Origin: Halichondria panicea
Lineage: Eukaryota > Porifera > Demospongiae > Suberitida > Halichondriidae
NCBI RefSeq assembly: GCF_963675165.1
Contig: NC_087380.1
Span: 6,580,071-6,644,070 of the forward strand
Length of the DNA stretch: 64,000 bases
Direction of reading: 5' to 3'
In this document: positions 36,144 to 48,612 of the stretch, in pieces
Numbering within the stretch: position 1 is the stretch's first letter
Layout of the letters: each line of letters begins with the position of its first letter
Notes under the pieces: model-generated
Database searches by the model: none
What the model was told of the DNA's origin: nothing
What the model saw: the letters and a program-made list of their open reading frames with translations, nothing else
Program-made: the position numbers and the translations under genes

Positions 36144-37153
36144 AAACGAGATCACATGACATTCACATGATTAGCTAGGACACATAATTATCTTTGTTCT
36201 CTTCTCTGTACATTATACATAGCAATTCCTTATTCTGCAGTTCTGTAATGATGATGTAATAATCATTATTTGTTATCTGTAATTTCATGATTTTGTAGTG
36301 TTTACACAGTCCTCTATTTAGCTATAATTATAGTTTATGCTTTTCGAGGCTGAATTTTAACTCTTGTCATGCCAGTGAGAGCTAATTATTATAGCGTTCT
36401 CACACCATCCATGTGAGCACCGCCTGAGGGTTCACTAATATTGCAAACAGCTGCAGATGGCCGCGAGAAAGCTGCCAACACAAGAAGCATTATATGCATA
36501 CCAACCTATTACAGAATTAGCTCAACAATGGCCATCCTAGTTAGTGGTCAAGACAGCTTATTAGTGAAGCATTGGCATTTCACATACAACACCAGCAACC
36601 GTCGCCACCACACTAGAGTTGTGTTACAAAACTGACCAAGGTCAACTGCATGCCCCAGGCTGTGCAGGGGAGCTGCTCGCTAACGCCCACGCGTATAATG
36701 CGCATGTATGTACACGTGTTGGTATGTCGCTTGCGGTTACCTTGTTGTGCATAATCAAGCTAGTTTGTTACTATAAATATGCCTGAAGGTTTAGTCTCTG
36801 TCAAGAAATTCCAAAGCTGACCAGCAAATTGAAGATCAACTCTTCTGTACTCACAGCTGAAAATCACTTGGAGTGCTAAATCAGAAGACTGTAACAAGGT
36901 GTCAACTCTGCAATAAAAAGGCGTGGAAATCAATTTTACAGTGAGTGCAGCATGCACCATGGGCATGCATGGATGTTGCAATGCTTATTTGGTTTTACAT
37001 GCATCTCATGCACTGCAGATCTCAGGTCTAGTTACGAAAATGTGTACGATTCTGCAGACTATATACACTGCACTGCGTATACTTTTTAGTTTGTTTTTCA
37101 TCCTATTTACGATATTTTCTCTACATATCTACACATGCAGATCTATTAACAAA
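36144..37153. other. Intergenic region between LSM4 and TIKI
   Basis: Contains the LSM4 3' UTR and the TIKI 5' region. A 64-codon open frame at 36441-36635 has no recognisable features and no splice context, so it is not called as a gene. Polyadenylation and promoter sites cannot be fixed from the sequence alone. Confidence 0.4.
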
Positions 37154-40100
37154 ATGTCTGTCCATCAAGTGCTCTACATTATTCCGTTCCTGTTATCCCT
37201 CCTCACACTCATCTCCTCCTCTGATGACTGTTCTGAACAGGTACAAAGGTTTCCATTCAAACGTGTAATTTGCATGTATTGTTGTGTTTTATTGTTTCCC
37301 ACGTGAAAGAATTGCCTCAGGAGTAATTTGCTTTAGTTATTGCAGTGTTATGCTTGCATCTTTTACAGTGCTTGGTTGAGTGCCAGAAATGGTTTATAAT
37401 AATAATAGGAATGTCTTTAGTGTCTCAAGAGCAAAATATGGCACTGATATAACTGCTAGTATGGACTATATTATAACCAATCATCCTTGCAGAACTCGTA
37501 CCTGTGGAAAGTAGACACACAACCTCCACTGTACCTCTTTGGGACCATGCACGTGCCCTACACCAAACTGTGGGACTTTATACCTGAAAATGTGAAGACT
37601 GCTTTCAGCTCATGCGATGAAGTGTGCCTAGAACTGCGCCTCTCTGACGACGAAACAAGACAAGAATTATACAACTGCCAGCTGTTGTCAGGTGGTGTGG
37701 AGAGTGTGGAGGAGGTGCTCTCTAAAGATATGGTGCAAAGGATCGAGCAATATCTTGAGTCCATTAGAAAGCTATTCTCAAAATGGCTTCCTCAGTCTGG
37801 ATCTCCACTACTAGGTGGAGTAGACAGGTACATTTGCATCTTGAATGTGATGTGATACAAATACCACTTTCCGTCAATCTGATTAGTGCGTGTAACAGAA
37901 AAGAATCCCACATTCATTTCTTACAAACATAATTACAGTTCATCATCTATTTATCCTAGGGCTAATGTTTTTGTCTTTTTGCTGTATTAATGGCAAATAC
38001 ACTAGCAAACGATTGTAACTAAATATTACTTTTATCAAGTGTACTCCTCCTACCCTCTCATATAGTGACACTATGTTCAAGACAATGACGAATGGCTGGA
38101 AGAATAAACGTCCCGTGTGGATCCTAATGCTCATCAGCTCCCTCACCGAGGAGAACATTATCAATAGAAATATTCCTCTATTGGATCTCTTCATGGATAA
38201 TGTCGCCGAGAAGTTGGGGAAGGAGGTGCAAGCAATGGAGAGCCCTCGAGACCAGTGTCGGCCACTCAACAAGATCAGCGATGAGAAGGTGAGGAGGGGA
38301 TGGGGTAGTACAATGAGAGCATCGTTATGACGACTTAAACATGTAATTAACCTCCCTAAAAAACATGTAGGGGCTGAATTGAATTAACACTTGAGAAGTG
38401 GGTACCTTTAATTAATTTTATGTTCAATTATTGGAACACTCAAAAGTTCAAGTGTGTGTAAATACTAATTAGTTCCAAGATTCATAGTATTTAGAGGTTA
38501 ACATGTAGTTTGAAAACACAGCCTTTGTGTCTTCCTTTTCCCATTGAGAACAAAGCTTTCGGTACATGGTTAACACTTATTTTTAATTGCAAAGAGCTAC
38601 TGATTAATATGCTGTGAAAATTGTTGTTTTTTAGTCTTTAATTGGGTTCAATTGACATCACAAGTGTGTTGGCTGTTGCACTTGCAAGCGAGGAGCTTCA
38701 AAGAATTTCAATCCACATTTTTAAAACTGTATCAGTCACATTCAACCCTGTAGCTATCGACGTTTGCCACTATATCTACTCATGCAGTCTGTTTGCTCTC
38801 AAAAATTAGCACTCTGATTTGATAATCGCAACACTGTATAGTGATTGTCGAATTATAGGCTCTTAATTGAGTTGTTGAGCATCAACAATGCCCTTTGTTT
38901 TGACAGCGGTACTTGTCGTAAATCTGATAATACTAACAACAAAATAGCTATTATTTGATAATTGGCTCTTATATCAAATCGATAATTAATTAAAACTCTC
39001 ACACTTGCTGAAGACATTAACTGCATTCCTTACCATGTTAGTACATCTCAATGTTCACGCGGCATGCTCCTCACTTCAGGTGGAGCTGGCTCTCAGAGTA
39101 CAGCTGGACTATTTGGAGGGACAGCTGGCAATCTCCCCGGACAAAGACCAGGAGAGCAATATCTACACATACAGGTACGGACACGCTACACATTGTATTA
39201 TGCAAAAAATGGCTGTTTTTCCTATCATTATTTTTCATGTCAAATATGGCTTGCTTATATAAAAATCAAATCAAACAACTGAGCTCAAAGTACATATTTT
39301 TCCTACGTAGCATGGGCTCCTTTCATGTGCGTATGAGATTGAAGCCTCAGCATAATTATTATGTTTCTCCCTCTAGGTGTGGTGATTTCAAGAAGCTGGT
39401 ATTGAGCACCTCCTTCCTGCCCCTCCCCCCTTTGGACAACATCACCGTGACCTCCCCGACCCTGACTCCTAACGAGACAGCTGTACTTCACTCCGTTGAG
39501 GACTACCTCTGGAACCAGATGGTATTGAGGAGAAATCGAAGAATGGCTAACTCAATTCATAGCCTTCTTTCAAACACAAGAAACAAAACGTACTTTGTCG
39601 CCTTGGGAGCCGGTAAGTCGGTCGATTTTAAACTTAAAAATTTTGGGTCAATATTTGTGTATGTAAGGAATCTATTTGTTGTAGCAACTGTGGATTGCAC
39701 AGATCTTCGGTATGTCTGTGTATACAAGGCTTGTCATGGGAAAGCATCCCTGTAAATAAAGAGAAATTAAAAGACGTGCATTTTTTTGATCAGAATGTCA
39801 AAAATGCTTCTCTAATTTGAAATTGTTTATGAAGCCTCCATTGTGAACCGTTATTGTGCTTCAGTGCATAATTTAAATAATTAGGTAATTGATGGGCGTA
39901 ATGTGATTGGTTATACATGTAGATGCCTGGTTGCTTGGTAATGGAATGATATGTGAATGTGATATGCACTGGTGGATGCATTAAGTTTTCACACATCGAA
40001 CTATGTTGAGAATGGGAAGCATCAAGCGTATGTGCGATTAGACAGGTGTGTGTTTTGGGGGAATTTTTTAGTAACCCCACCTGCAGATGGATGGGCAATC

Positions 40101-41183
40101 AATGCTTGACCACACACAGGCACACGATTCAGTACTATACCATCACCTTACACATACCCCACCCCACACACACACTCATACACAGGCCATTATCTCAGTA
40201 ACAGCAACGTCATCCAGAGACTGAGAAGGAAAGGACACACGGTGGAACACATTCCCGTGCAAAAAGAAATTGACGGGTAAGAGAGAGAATCAGTTTATTG
40301 TCAGTAGATATTTCTCATGTCAGTATATAGGATCACCCTTTTGGTGACATTAATAAAGAGGTGTCCTGCTAACACAGCATGCTATGGAGACTTGAGGACC
40401 CATTAATGTGCTTATAGAACTTGACCTGGTCTTATAGGAAGATCACAATAGACAACAGCTAGGTTTTCACTGTCGTATGAATACTATATACCAGGTTCTC
40501 TGCACATTACCAATGTATCAATTATTAACCCGCCTCCACTTCCTACAGTCCCACTCTCCCCTCAAACACTGTCCAACTGGGTGACCCCAACAAGCGAGTC
40601 ATAGACCTGGATGCCACCCAGGGAGAGGAGACTCCCCGCAGAGACTACCCCACTCTCTCACCTGAGGCAAATGATCGCATCTGGAACTACATTAAATCTA
40701 AGTAAGTGAAATCTATAATTACGTTAATTATAAAAAAGGAATCCACTAAAATACTAGTACCCTAAAATACGATTTAGACCAGTTGATGTAGTAGACTGGG
40801 TTATGATCATTAACTTAATATCTCACTATTATACTGACTTTGCATCCTGGTAAAGGGTCATGAATGTAATACACTAGAATGCACAAACATTTACAACTCC
40901 ACTCCCTCCCCTGTGCAGACCCCCTGTAGCACCTCCCTCAGAACAACAAGGCGATCACCGGACAGCCAGACAATCCCCTCTCCTCACAGACGCAACACAG
41001 GAACAGGGAACACCCGATTCCAGTAATACACATGGGGACATGTGGTCTCAAGAAGTTATGGACTTATTCCAATACCAGGAACAGTCTGTGTCAGGTTCCA
41101 ATTCTATATTGGTTAGCACAAAACTGAATACCATTTTATTATTAGCGTTAGTTGCTGCATTGTCATTGAGTGCTCTGTGGTAG
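37154..41183 (+). CDS. TIKI: TIKI-type metalloprotease (TraB family), Wnt-inactivating
   Basis: Eight exons: 37154-37240, 37493-37827, 38066-38288, 39080-39174, 39377-39612, 40186-40276, 40549-40701 and 40919-41183. Phases agree throughout and give 494 aa. A signal peptide (MSVHQVLYIIPFLLSLLTLI) is followed by the TraB/TIKI domain: LFGTMHVPYTKLWDF with the N-terminal GxxH metal motif, RPVWILMLISSL, and the second motif GAGH across the exon 5/6 junction, then the VEHIPV strand. The end is a hydrophobic membrane anchor (LLLALVAALSLSALW). TIKI proteins remove the N-terminal residues of Wnt ligands in animals, acting in the secretory route or at the surface. Both metal motifs are present, so activity is expected. 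It converges with the minus-strand ROC gene, 358 bp away. Confidence 0.92.
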
Positions 41184-41541
41184 TGAGCTTTTATATACTT
41201 TTTATTTGGCTTGGCTGGTATATATTTATTTTTAAATCATAACATCATCATCATTACTTCAATCTGCACTCAATCATCATCATTAACAATTCATAATTAT
41301 TTTAATAACTTGAATTGTCATGTGAAAAATTAAAGTACATGCAGGTAATAATTATAAGACATATATACAATGGTCAGATATTGGCTAGCTATAATACGTA
41401 ACTGAAGCTAGATCTTATGTATACATTGTATTCGGCATGCTGTCATAATTAATTTATTGATCCAGCTGATTATAAATTATATCTAATAACGGCCACCAAT
41501 TATTGAACAATTGCTGCATGAAGTTTGTTCACTAACTCTAG
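41184..41541. other. Convergent 3' intergenic spacer
   Basis: This AT-rich spacer lies between the TIKI stop (41183) and the stop of the Death/ROC gene (41542). It should hold both 3' UTRs. No other feature seen. Confidence 0.5.
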
Positions 41542-44500
41542 CTAGTAAGTGTTCATAAAGTTCCTCTCGATATTGTTGGCTAGGGCCCCTCCCTCCACCC
41601 CACGGCCTCTCAAAGCCTCCACCATGTCCGACCAGCTCGGAGATCCTTTCTTGAACCACGCCTCCAGCATTGCAACAAAACACTCGTCCACACGATCGTT
41701 GTGAGACACTTGTATACTCTGAAGATTAAAACGTAAATAAATGAGAGAATGCTACAATATACAGATCGAGTATGCGTGAAGCCTCTCTGTTGTATACCGT
41801 ATAGCGGGTAATTTTCGTGGGGTAAAATATTCGTTATTTTCGTGGGCAAGCTGACCTACACGAAATGTTAACGTAGGCGTGGCTTACCGGAACGTAGGAA
41901 TGCAGTGCAGGCAACGAGACTAAACGAAATTTTTGCTCACGTTTCTCGAATTGAACGAATTTTTACCCCACGAAACTTACCCGCTATATGGTATACATGC
42001 CACATAGCTACACACTTTTAAGTAAACTTTCTGTCCTTTCACCTGCAAATGGGCGACTTTGCGTTCCAGCATGCAGTAGCTATATAATCTACATAGTCAA
42101 TTGGACAATACTTACATCAATAGTTCCAAAGTCCACATCCAAGTTAATGGCCAGGTGGTACCACTTTGCACGAGCATCCCAAGTAGCATCTTTGACAGTC
42201 TTGAGAGTTATGTCACCACCTGTAGCTGTGGCCTCACCTATAGAAAAAAGGGTTAAGATGCCAAAATATTGCGACAGCAAGAACTTAATTATAATACTTA
42301 AAGTGCAACTGTTGTCAAAACAAATGTGGGTATAATTACATACATATATCTTGTAGCCTCCTTGGACTATAAGCAACTGTAGGTATAATGAACACACAAT
42401 TTGGCAAATACTTTAGCATTAATAACTTACTGATACATCTCAAGCAGTGGTGTACTTTGAAGCAGAGCTGCTTGTTCTTGAATACTTCACAAGTGTAGAA
42501 CCCATCGCAATGATCCCTCGTCACTTTGTCCACAGTGAGCACTGATTTATCTCCAACCATCTTGCTATTCTTGGTCCACTCGAAGGAGAGACTTGTGACA
42601 CCAGGGTTAGCAAAGGGGAGGGCATCAAGAACAGCTTCCTCATTCAACTCAACTTCCTGGAAAATGATGATTCACAACTTAAACACATTAACCAAGTAAC
42701 AGTACAATGTAAAATGTAAAAGGCATTTGCTATAACACACGAGAAGTACAAATACATATGCATGTTTCTATGTGTACTTTTACGACCTATGTAATGTAAC
42801 ATTGAATTATACCTTTGCAAACCAGCATTCCTGATGTGGCGGCAGAAAAACACGATCGCCCTCACACTGAAAGAAAGGACTGTGACCCTCCATTAATTTG
42901 CATAAACTCGTTTTTTCAGATTTTTGATGCTTTGGGCACTGACAATCAAACGCAATAATCGGCTCGATCTTCTTAATAATTCCGCTCATCACATACAGGA
43001 CAGTAGTCAGCACATAGGAGCAGAGATCATGCATGTCACAACCATATTTTCTGGTGATTTGAATTTCGTAACAGTCGGCATGGGCTACCAGCGTGAAGTG
43101 GTGTTTGGCACTATCAACTTCAAAAGAGACCAGATTTCTCATGACACGAGATTCTCGCAGATTCCATTTCAGCCCCAAAATCATTTTTTGTCCCTCAGAA
43201 ACCAACTTGCTGATCATGGCACAGAAGACACCAATGGGCACATAGCCAGACTCGAAGGTGATCTTGATAGGAGAGGGTGTGTTGGAGTTGATGGCTGGAG
43301 CATTTGAAAGCTCTTCCTTTGAGGCACACTCGAGGACAGCTGGCATGAAGTAGACTGGTTGGGGACCTTTACCAACTATGGGTGCAAGGAGACTGACATG
43401 CTCAAGCAACTTTACAAGCTTGTCGACCGGGATCAATTCACCTTCCTTCACTTTTGTTTCGTTTGACTCAGAATGGCATCGTTCAATCGTAGAAATTGAG
43501 AATTGCCCCAGTTCTTGCCACTTCTTGATCTCAGCGGTGGCGAAACGAGACTTCTTATTGGATGAGTGTAGAGATAGAAGAGATTCGACGATCAGGAGAC
43601 TGATGCTGTTGAAGACAACATTGGGGCTGCAGATGATACGGTTTTTGAAGTAAGACTCCTTGTCCTCTATGTCAGGGTAGTAGAGAAGGGCCCCCACACA
43701 CTGATGCAAATACCAAATGGTAAACTTCACCTCCTCTTCATCCATCTGCAATGCTTTGCCAATCTGAATACACTCTTCCATCGTCGCAATTTCAAACTCT
43801 TTTCTCAGAATGACGCCAAAAAGGAGCTGTGCTGGGCGAATCGGGAGATTGGCTTTTCGGAAAAATGAGTCAAACACTGTTTGAAGGTGTTCACGAATCG
43901 GATCAATGTCAGCATCTATGCCATTAAAGTTGTCCACAGAGAAGAATTGTTTATCATCTGGGTGGCTGATGACATCATCAAAATTGGAGGCAATGGTGGA
44001 TATGGCTTCGTGCTTTTCTTGGAGTTTTGCCTGCAAACGCTTTTCAGTTTCGTCTTGAATGGTAGAATCTGTGCTCAACTGTTGAACAACTGCACTTGCT
44101 AGCTCGGAGAGGGTTTCGTTACATTGCTTCATCTGGAGGGAAAGTTGAATAGCTTTGGTTGTGTTCCGTTTAAAATTTTTTTGAATTTCAGGAGGTATCG
44201 TTTCCTCGAGAATTTCCACTTTGCTTTGCAATTTGGAATTCTCTTGTGATGTCTGCTGCTTTTTAGTGGAAGCTTTTGCTTTTGCTTTTTGCTCTACATG
44301 TTCCACCAGGTCTTTTAAAAAGGTTTCCAATTCAAGCTGCTTGCCAACCTCTGCCTCTAATTCGGAAAAGATCTCCTCCACCTTCTGCTCCGATTCGATT
44401 TCTTGCTGCACCTCCAGAATCAGTTGTATTGCAGCTCTCAGGGTATTTTTGTCAAGACCGGGGTAGTCCCCCTTGAGCTTTGCCTGAACGACTTCTGCCT

Positions 44501-47500
44501 TAGCTTGAATTTCCAACTTGTCTTGGTAAGTGCCCACTAGACTCACGACAGCCTGGAGGTCTCGAAAATGTTCAACTTTATCAGCAATCTTAGAATCAAG
44601 ATAGGAATCAATTGTGATGTGATGGCTGATGGCTGAAAGAATTTGGGAGAGGGTCTCTCGAATTGTATACTTTGCTTGGTAGGGTGTGATTTTGTCTTGG
44701 TCACGTTCGTAAGAAACTTCATAAAGCTCGTCAACATCTTTATCGAGAGGGAAGAAGGCGAGAAACATCCCTGGGCCTTTGCTCAAAAATGGAAGCATCT
44801 CCATGAAGCCGGGCTGTCCACCTATGTCAATGATGTTGAGCAAAACTTTGCCCACCAACTGTTCCATGTAATTGCCTCGCTTGACAATATCTCGAAGGTT
44901 TTCAATGATTTTGTCGACCTTGGTTTCTGGAGCCTTTGCTACATTCTGTGAAACTTCCTTTGTTTCAAAATCTTTTTTTGGCTTTGAATCATCAATGAGA
45001 TCATCTGTTGGATTAGGAATGACTTCTTCAGATTTGACTACTCTGGAAATGGCAGTATTTACAACTTTTTGCAGGCCAATCAAGTAAGCAAAAATCAGTT
45101 GTGCTTCCTTGTCAATATATCTGTAGAGGCTTTGAGAATCAATTTGGAGTCACTTGACACAGCCAGGACTTGAGTACACTCGGCAAGAAGAGTACTGCAG
45201 CGTTTTCTGTCTTGCGGTGAGATAGATGCCAGGTTAAACAGGTGACCAAGCAGACGTTTTCGGAAGGTAGTTTTGCCGAGCCCTGATAGGCCGATTAGGT
45301 ACAGTTTGAGGTAGCGGAGGTTGATGGTGTTCTTTTTATCTCTCAGCAATTCATTCAGCTTGTGTACGTACTTCAACTGCTCTTTAATAGAGGCTGAAAA
45401 TGAAGGAAAGTTAAAGGTTAAAGTTGATCAATAAAGTGACAACCATTCATGCATCAAATCAATTAGTCGTGTATTGTAGTCTGTCAAATACTTGTACAAC
45501 GTAAAACCTTAATTAAAATCTTTATGGTAACGGATTGGAGTTATGCTCTCGTCTGATTTCTTGTTCCCACGCTTTTTTGTGGTTCCCCTGGCCAATCCTA
45601 GCAATTTTTCACATTGCAAATGTTTTTCTAGTCGGATTCCCTTTCTTTTTCAGTACAGTTTACGTATCATGACATGCATAAGTGAAAAATTAACCACTAC
45701 ACCTACGCACCACTTAAAGATGCGGTCTGATAGTGATGTAGTATGACATACTCATACCGGAACCTGGTTTACACTACAACTGCTACAGTTGGATACTCCT
45801 CTTTATACACTCCTGACGGTATAATATATACATTAGGCTACACTGTACATGGTTATCTGCCATAGGATCTGTACGATGGAGTGATTATGTACACATTTCA
45901 GAAGCCTCGATCTCCATAAATTTCAAGTATTTTGCATACTGTACAGCGGGTAATTTTCGTTGGTTCGTATGAACAATATTTTGTATTTTAAATATTTGTA
46001 CAGCTCAGGATAGTAACGTAGCCTCGTTCCCAGCCGAGTTGTCTCTAAAATAACGCTAGGTCGCCAACTAAGCCTGGTATTGATTGTATCTGGGCGTAGT
46101 TAGGAACCAAAAAACAAAAGCAGAGAGATTTGCAAGAACAACATACCTGTCGACAAGGGTCGGCAGTGTCCGACAGGAGCCTGCATGGGCCTCGGCCTTC
46201 TTGCTTCAGTAAGACAATGTATACGTTGATTTGAACAACTGAAACTTGCCATAGCTAACTAGCTAGATAATCTATGGTTAGATTTTATACTAGAGAGCAC
46301 ATACACGAAGCTAAATTACGGTAATATGACAGGAAACAAAATGTGAAGAATCTCTGCTTTTGTTTCCGGTTCCTAACCACGCAGGGGCGTAACTAGCAAT
46401 GAGTCAAAGGAGGCCCTTGCCTCCTAATTCAAGTGTCATGTGTCACTAGTTCTGGCTAGGTAACTTCTGGATAACTAGCCAACTAGGTATATAGAATAAG
46501 CAGAAAATGAGCTCTATCACTGTCTTGTTGATGAAGAAAAGAGCAGGTAAATAACAGTTATACTGCCATTTAATTAGTGGGTGTGGTTTCTGGGCAGCCA
46601 TTTTGCGGGGGCGTTGCCTCCTTCCCGTAAAATTTATAGTTATGCCCCTGCCACGCCCAGATACAATCACTACCAGGCCGTATTTTTCAACTTCGTTCTA
46701 TTAAAGAAAAATTGGCCTTGAACCGAGGCTATAGATAGTAACATTGAACCTATCTGCGGTAGAATATTCGTAAGATGCTCTTCAATACGAAAAATACGAA
46801 CATTTCCACCATATGAAAATAACCCGCTATACGATACTTTGTAAGGCAGCCGAACCTCGACAAGTCACAACACTCTGAGTCTACCAGTTGTTTTACTACC
46901 GCATTAAACAGTGTATACATAAAGTCTATTTGTGTTGAGGTTGACCTTCATAATGTTGTCATAACTTTGTCATACTTTACTGAAATTCAAAGTTCCATAT
47001 ACCATCGGATTCCTTGTTAAAAATTAAGCGCTTCTATCTATATGATGTAGAGCTGATAAGCTTCGTTTTTTCAACCAGCTAAAAGTTAGCATTTTCTATG
47101 TAGAAGTCCCCTGGCATACTTGTCTACCACATAAACCATAACTGAAGCCATAATTGACCACATAACTTCCGGGGCGAGCTCAACACAAATAGACTTTAGT
47201 ATCACGGTACTCACCTGCTGTGTCTATGGTTTCCTGCATTGAGAAGTCATCACTCTTGATGTACTTGACCTCAATTTCATCAGCAATGTCAGGACGGTTA
47301 ATAACTCGTGACCTTAGGGCTTTAACAACAACAGACCAGGTGGGGTTGGGTGAGGACTGGAGACGTTTTCTAAGCATTGCAGTGAGGCGATCTTCTGAGG
47401 TATGGTGGGTCTCAACAATATCCTGTAGAGCGAAATTCCTTAACATTAACATGTCTATAATTATAATTATAAAGTACAATTTTTCAGGTATAGGAACCCG

Positions 47501-48298
47501 GCCTTCATTGATGCGACGTTTGGACATTTTACTGGTAGCAAATTCGTGTACATAATTTATATAGCCTCGCCCAATATTATTTTTGGTTTAATATACACGG
47601 CACATGCAGAGAGTTTTACAACACTGCATGGTAGCTAATCTTAGAATCTTCAGAGCACTTTATTGCACATTTAATACAGTACATGAAACCATAGAAAGTG
47701 CTAGGAAACTGTACATGCCCTTCAATCACCTCTAGTGTTCTGAATGGTAGATGCAACTCAAGCCCCAGGTCGAACCATCTAGCACGAACATCACACAAGG
47801 CAGCACTCGCCTCTCCTAGTGTAAGGGACCCTGGAAACACATGTAAACAGAGGACAATGTAAAAGGCGTGGTTTTTGAAATACCGTATAGCGTGTATATT
47901 TCGAGGGTATATAATTATGTTCGTGGTTTTCGCTGATTAAGCATGTACCGCAAACATTTATACCAGGCTGCTATTCCGCAAAAACCTTTCGACTATCTAT
48001 ACTGGGCCTATTTGGAAACACTATGTACGTGCAGTGTTTGCATTGATAAGCGGATATATAGTGGTTAGAAAACAATGTGTGAAACCACATAATTAAATTT
48101 GCCAAATCTATTTTAAGCTAGCCGGTGCAGCCTCCTACAAATACTTATCAGCTACTTAGAGCGCCATATATTCGCGGTCAACACAACTCTATATATGCAG
48201 TAAAATTAGCCAGACCCTATTTTGGGTCTGGCTTCCGTGAGACTTAGTTTTATACCGTTTGGTTGCTCTTCGGAGGTAGTCGTATATGAAGCTTCCAT
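41542..48298 (-). CDS. Death - ROC GTPase - Ig - Death domain protein
   Basis: Exons on the minus strand: 48298-48256, 47830-47730, 47422-47215, 45393 to about 45120, about 45120-42813, 42656-42431, 42237-42116 and 41718-41542; about 1150 aa. A first Death domain (WFDLGLELHLP, DRLTAMLRKRL, WSVVVKAL) is followed by a ROC-type GTPase with P-loop GLSGLGKTT and the G3-like DIGGQPGF. Next come a long coiled coil (about 44530-44000) and a winged-helix, COR-like part. An Ig-like domain (SFEWTKN, DGFYTCEV) precedes a second Death domain (WYHLAINL, AWFKKGSPSWSDMVEAL), which ends the protein. No signal peptide, so the Ig fold would be intracellular. The frame slips by one base near 45120-45150, between the P-loop part and KEAQLIFAYL; no canonical intron explains it, so it is a real frameshift or a sequence error. 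Partners are unknown. Confidence 0.78.
41792..41996. mobile_element. MITE, CCGTATAGCGGG family, in the last intron of the Death/ROC gene
   Basis: About 45-bp inverted ends: GTATACCGTATAGCGGG at the left and its near complement (CCCGCTATATGGTATAC) at the right, continuing inward with TTTTCGTGGGGTAAAA. About 205 bp long, no coding capacity. Related ends occur at 17654, 26865, 45938 and 47883. Confidence 0.75.
45534..45665 (+). repeat. Solo copy of the 51.4-kb foldback arm
   Basis: Closely matches the reverse complement of 51420-51550 and the plus strand of 51890-51994 (shared core TGGTTCCCCTGGCCAATCCT). It lies in an intron of the Death/ROC gene. Confidence 0.75.
46018..46733. mobile_element. 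Second-level TAGCCTCG element with 9-bp TSD
   Basis: Ends GTAGCCTCG and CGAGGCTATA, flanked by GATAGTAAC at 46009-46017 and 46734-46742. Inside are two arms (about 46072-46140, and 46345-46380 continued at 46651-46680) that are inverted copies sharing CTGGGCGTAGTTAGGAACC-like sequence, so the element was a foldback before it was split. Confidence 0.75.
46382..46650. mobile_element. Innermost nested element, CAGGGGCGTAACTA ends
   Basis: Inverted ends CAGGGGCGTAACTA and TAGTTATGCCCCTG enclose 269 bp. The flanks show a 5-bp repeat CCACG (46377-46381 and 46651-46655). It interrupts one arm of the element at 46018-46733. CAGGGG ends suggest hAT, but the short flank repeat does not fit the usual 8 bp. 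Confidence 0.65.
47883..47995 (+). repeat. Partial MITE with a CCGTATAGCG end
   Basis: Begins ACCGTATAGCGTGTATATTT then GAGGGTAT, like the MITEs in the Calx-beta introns. A matching right end is not seen, so this is a fragment or one-sided copy. Confidence 0.45.
48208..48233. repeat. Perfect 10-bp stem hairpin in intron
   Basis: AGCCAGACCC and GGGTCTGGCT are separated by TATTTT. It lies just downstream of the first-exon donor of the Death/ROC gene. No tail of T residues supports a terminator role, and none is expected here. Confidence 0.5.
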
Positions 48299-48612
48299 CA
48301 CTGTACATATATAGCGCTTATATTTTGTTTACTTGCATGCATGCAGTCTATGCATCATGTACCATCATTTACCATCATTTATCTCTTTGGCAGGACTGCT
48401 AGGGGGATCGTACTCCACTGTCACACTGACTGTAGACTGCATGGATGGGGTAATGCATGTAGATCATGTAACTACAAGAGGACTGCATGCATTATCATAT
48501 ATGTATATATGCGTATATCAGGATATTTGATGTTAAAACGGGTGATGATGAGGGAACAGCTCAGGAGCATACTACAATCGGCATTTTGTATACTAAAATT
48601 AATAATAATTAC

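Larger units (their letters stand above)
45938..46845. mobile_element. MITE interrupted by nested insertions
   Basis: The outer element starts CAGCGGGTAATTTTCG and ends AACCCGCTATACG, with inner sequence matching the uninterrupted relative at 26865-27000. It is split by the 716-bp element at 46018-46733, which is in turn split by 46382-46650. All lie in the intron between the first Death domain exons and the P-loop exon of the Death/ROC gene. Confidence 0.7.

Noticed and set aside
36441-36635. 64-codon open frame between LSM4 and TIKI
   Set aside because: No homology I recognise, no splice context and no second supporting feature.
48208-48233. Hairpin as a transcription terminator
   Set aside because: Located within a eukaryotic intron, without a T-run; intrinsic terminators of this kind are bacterial.
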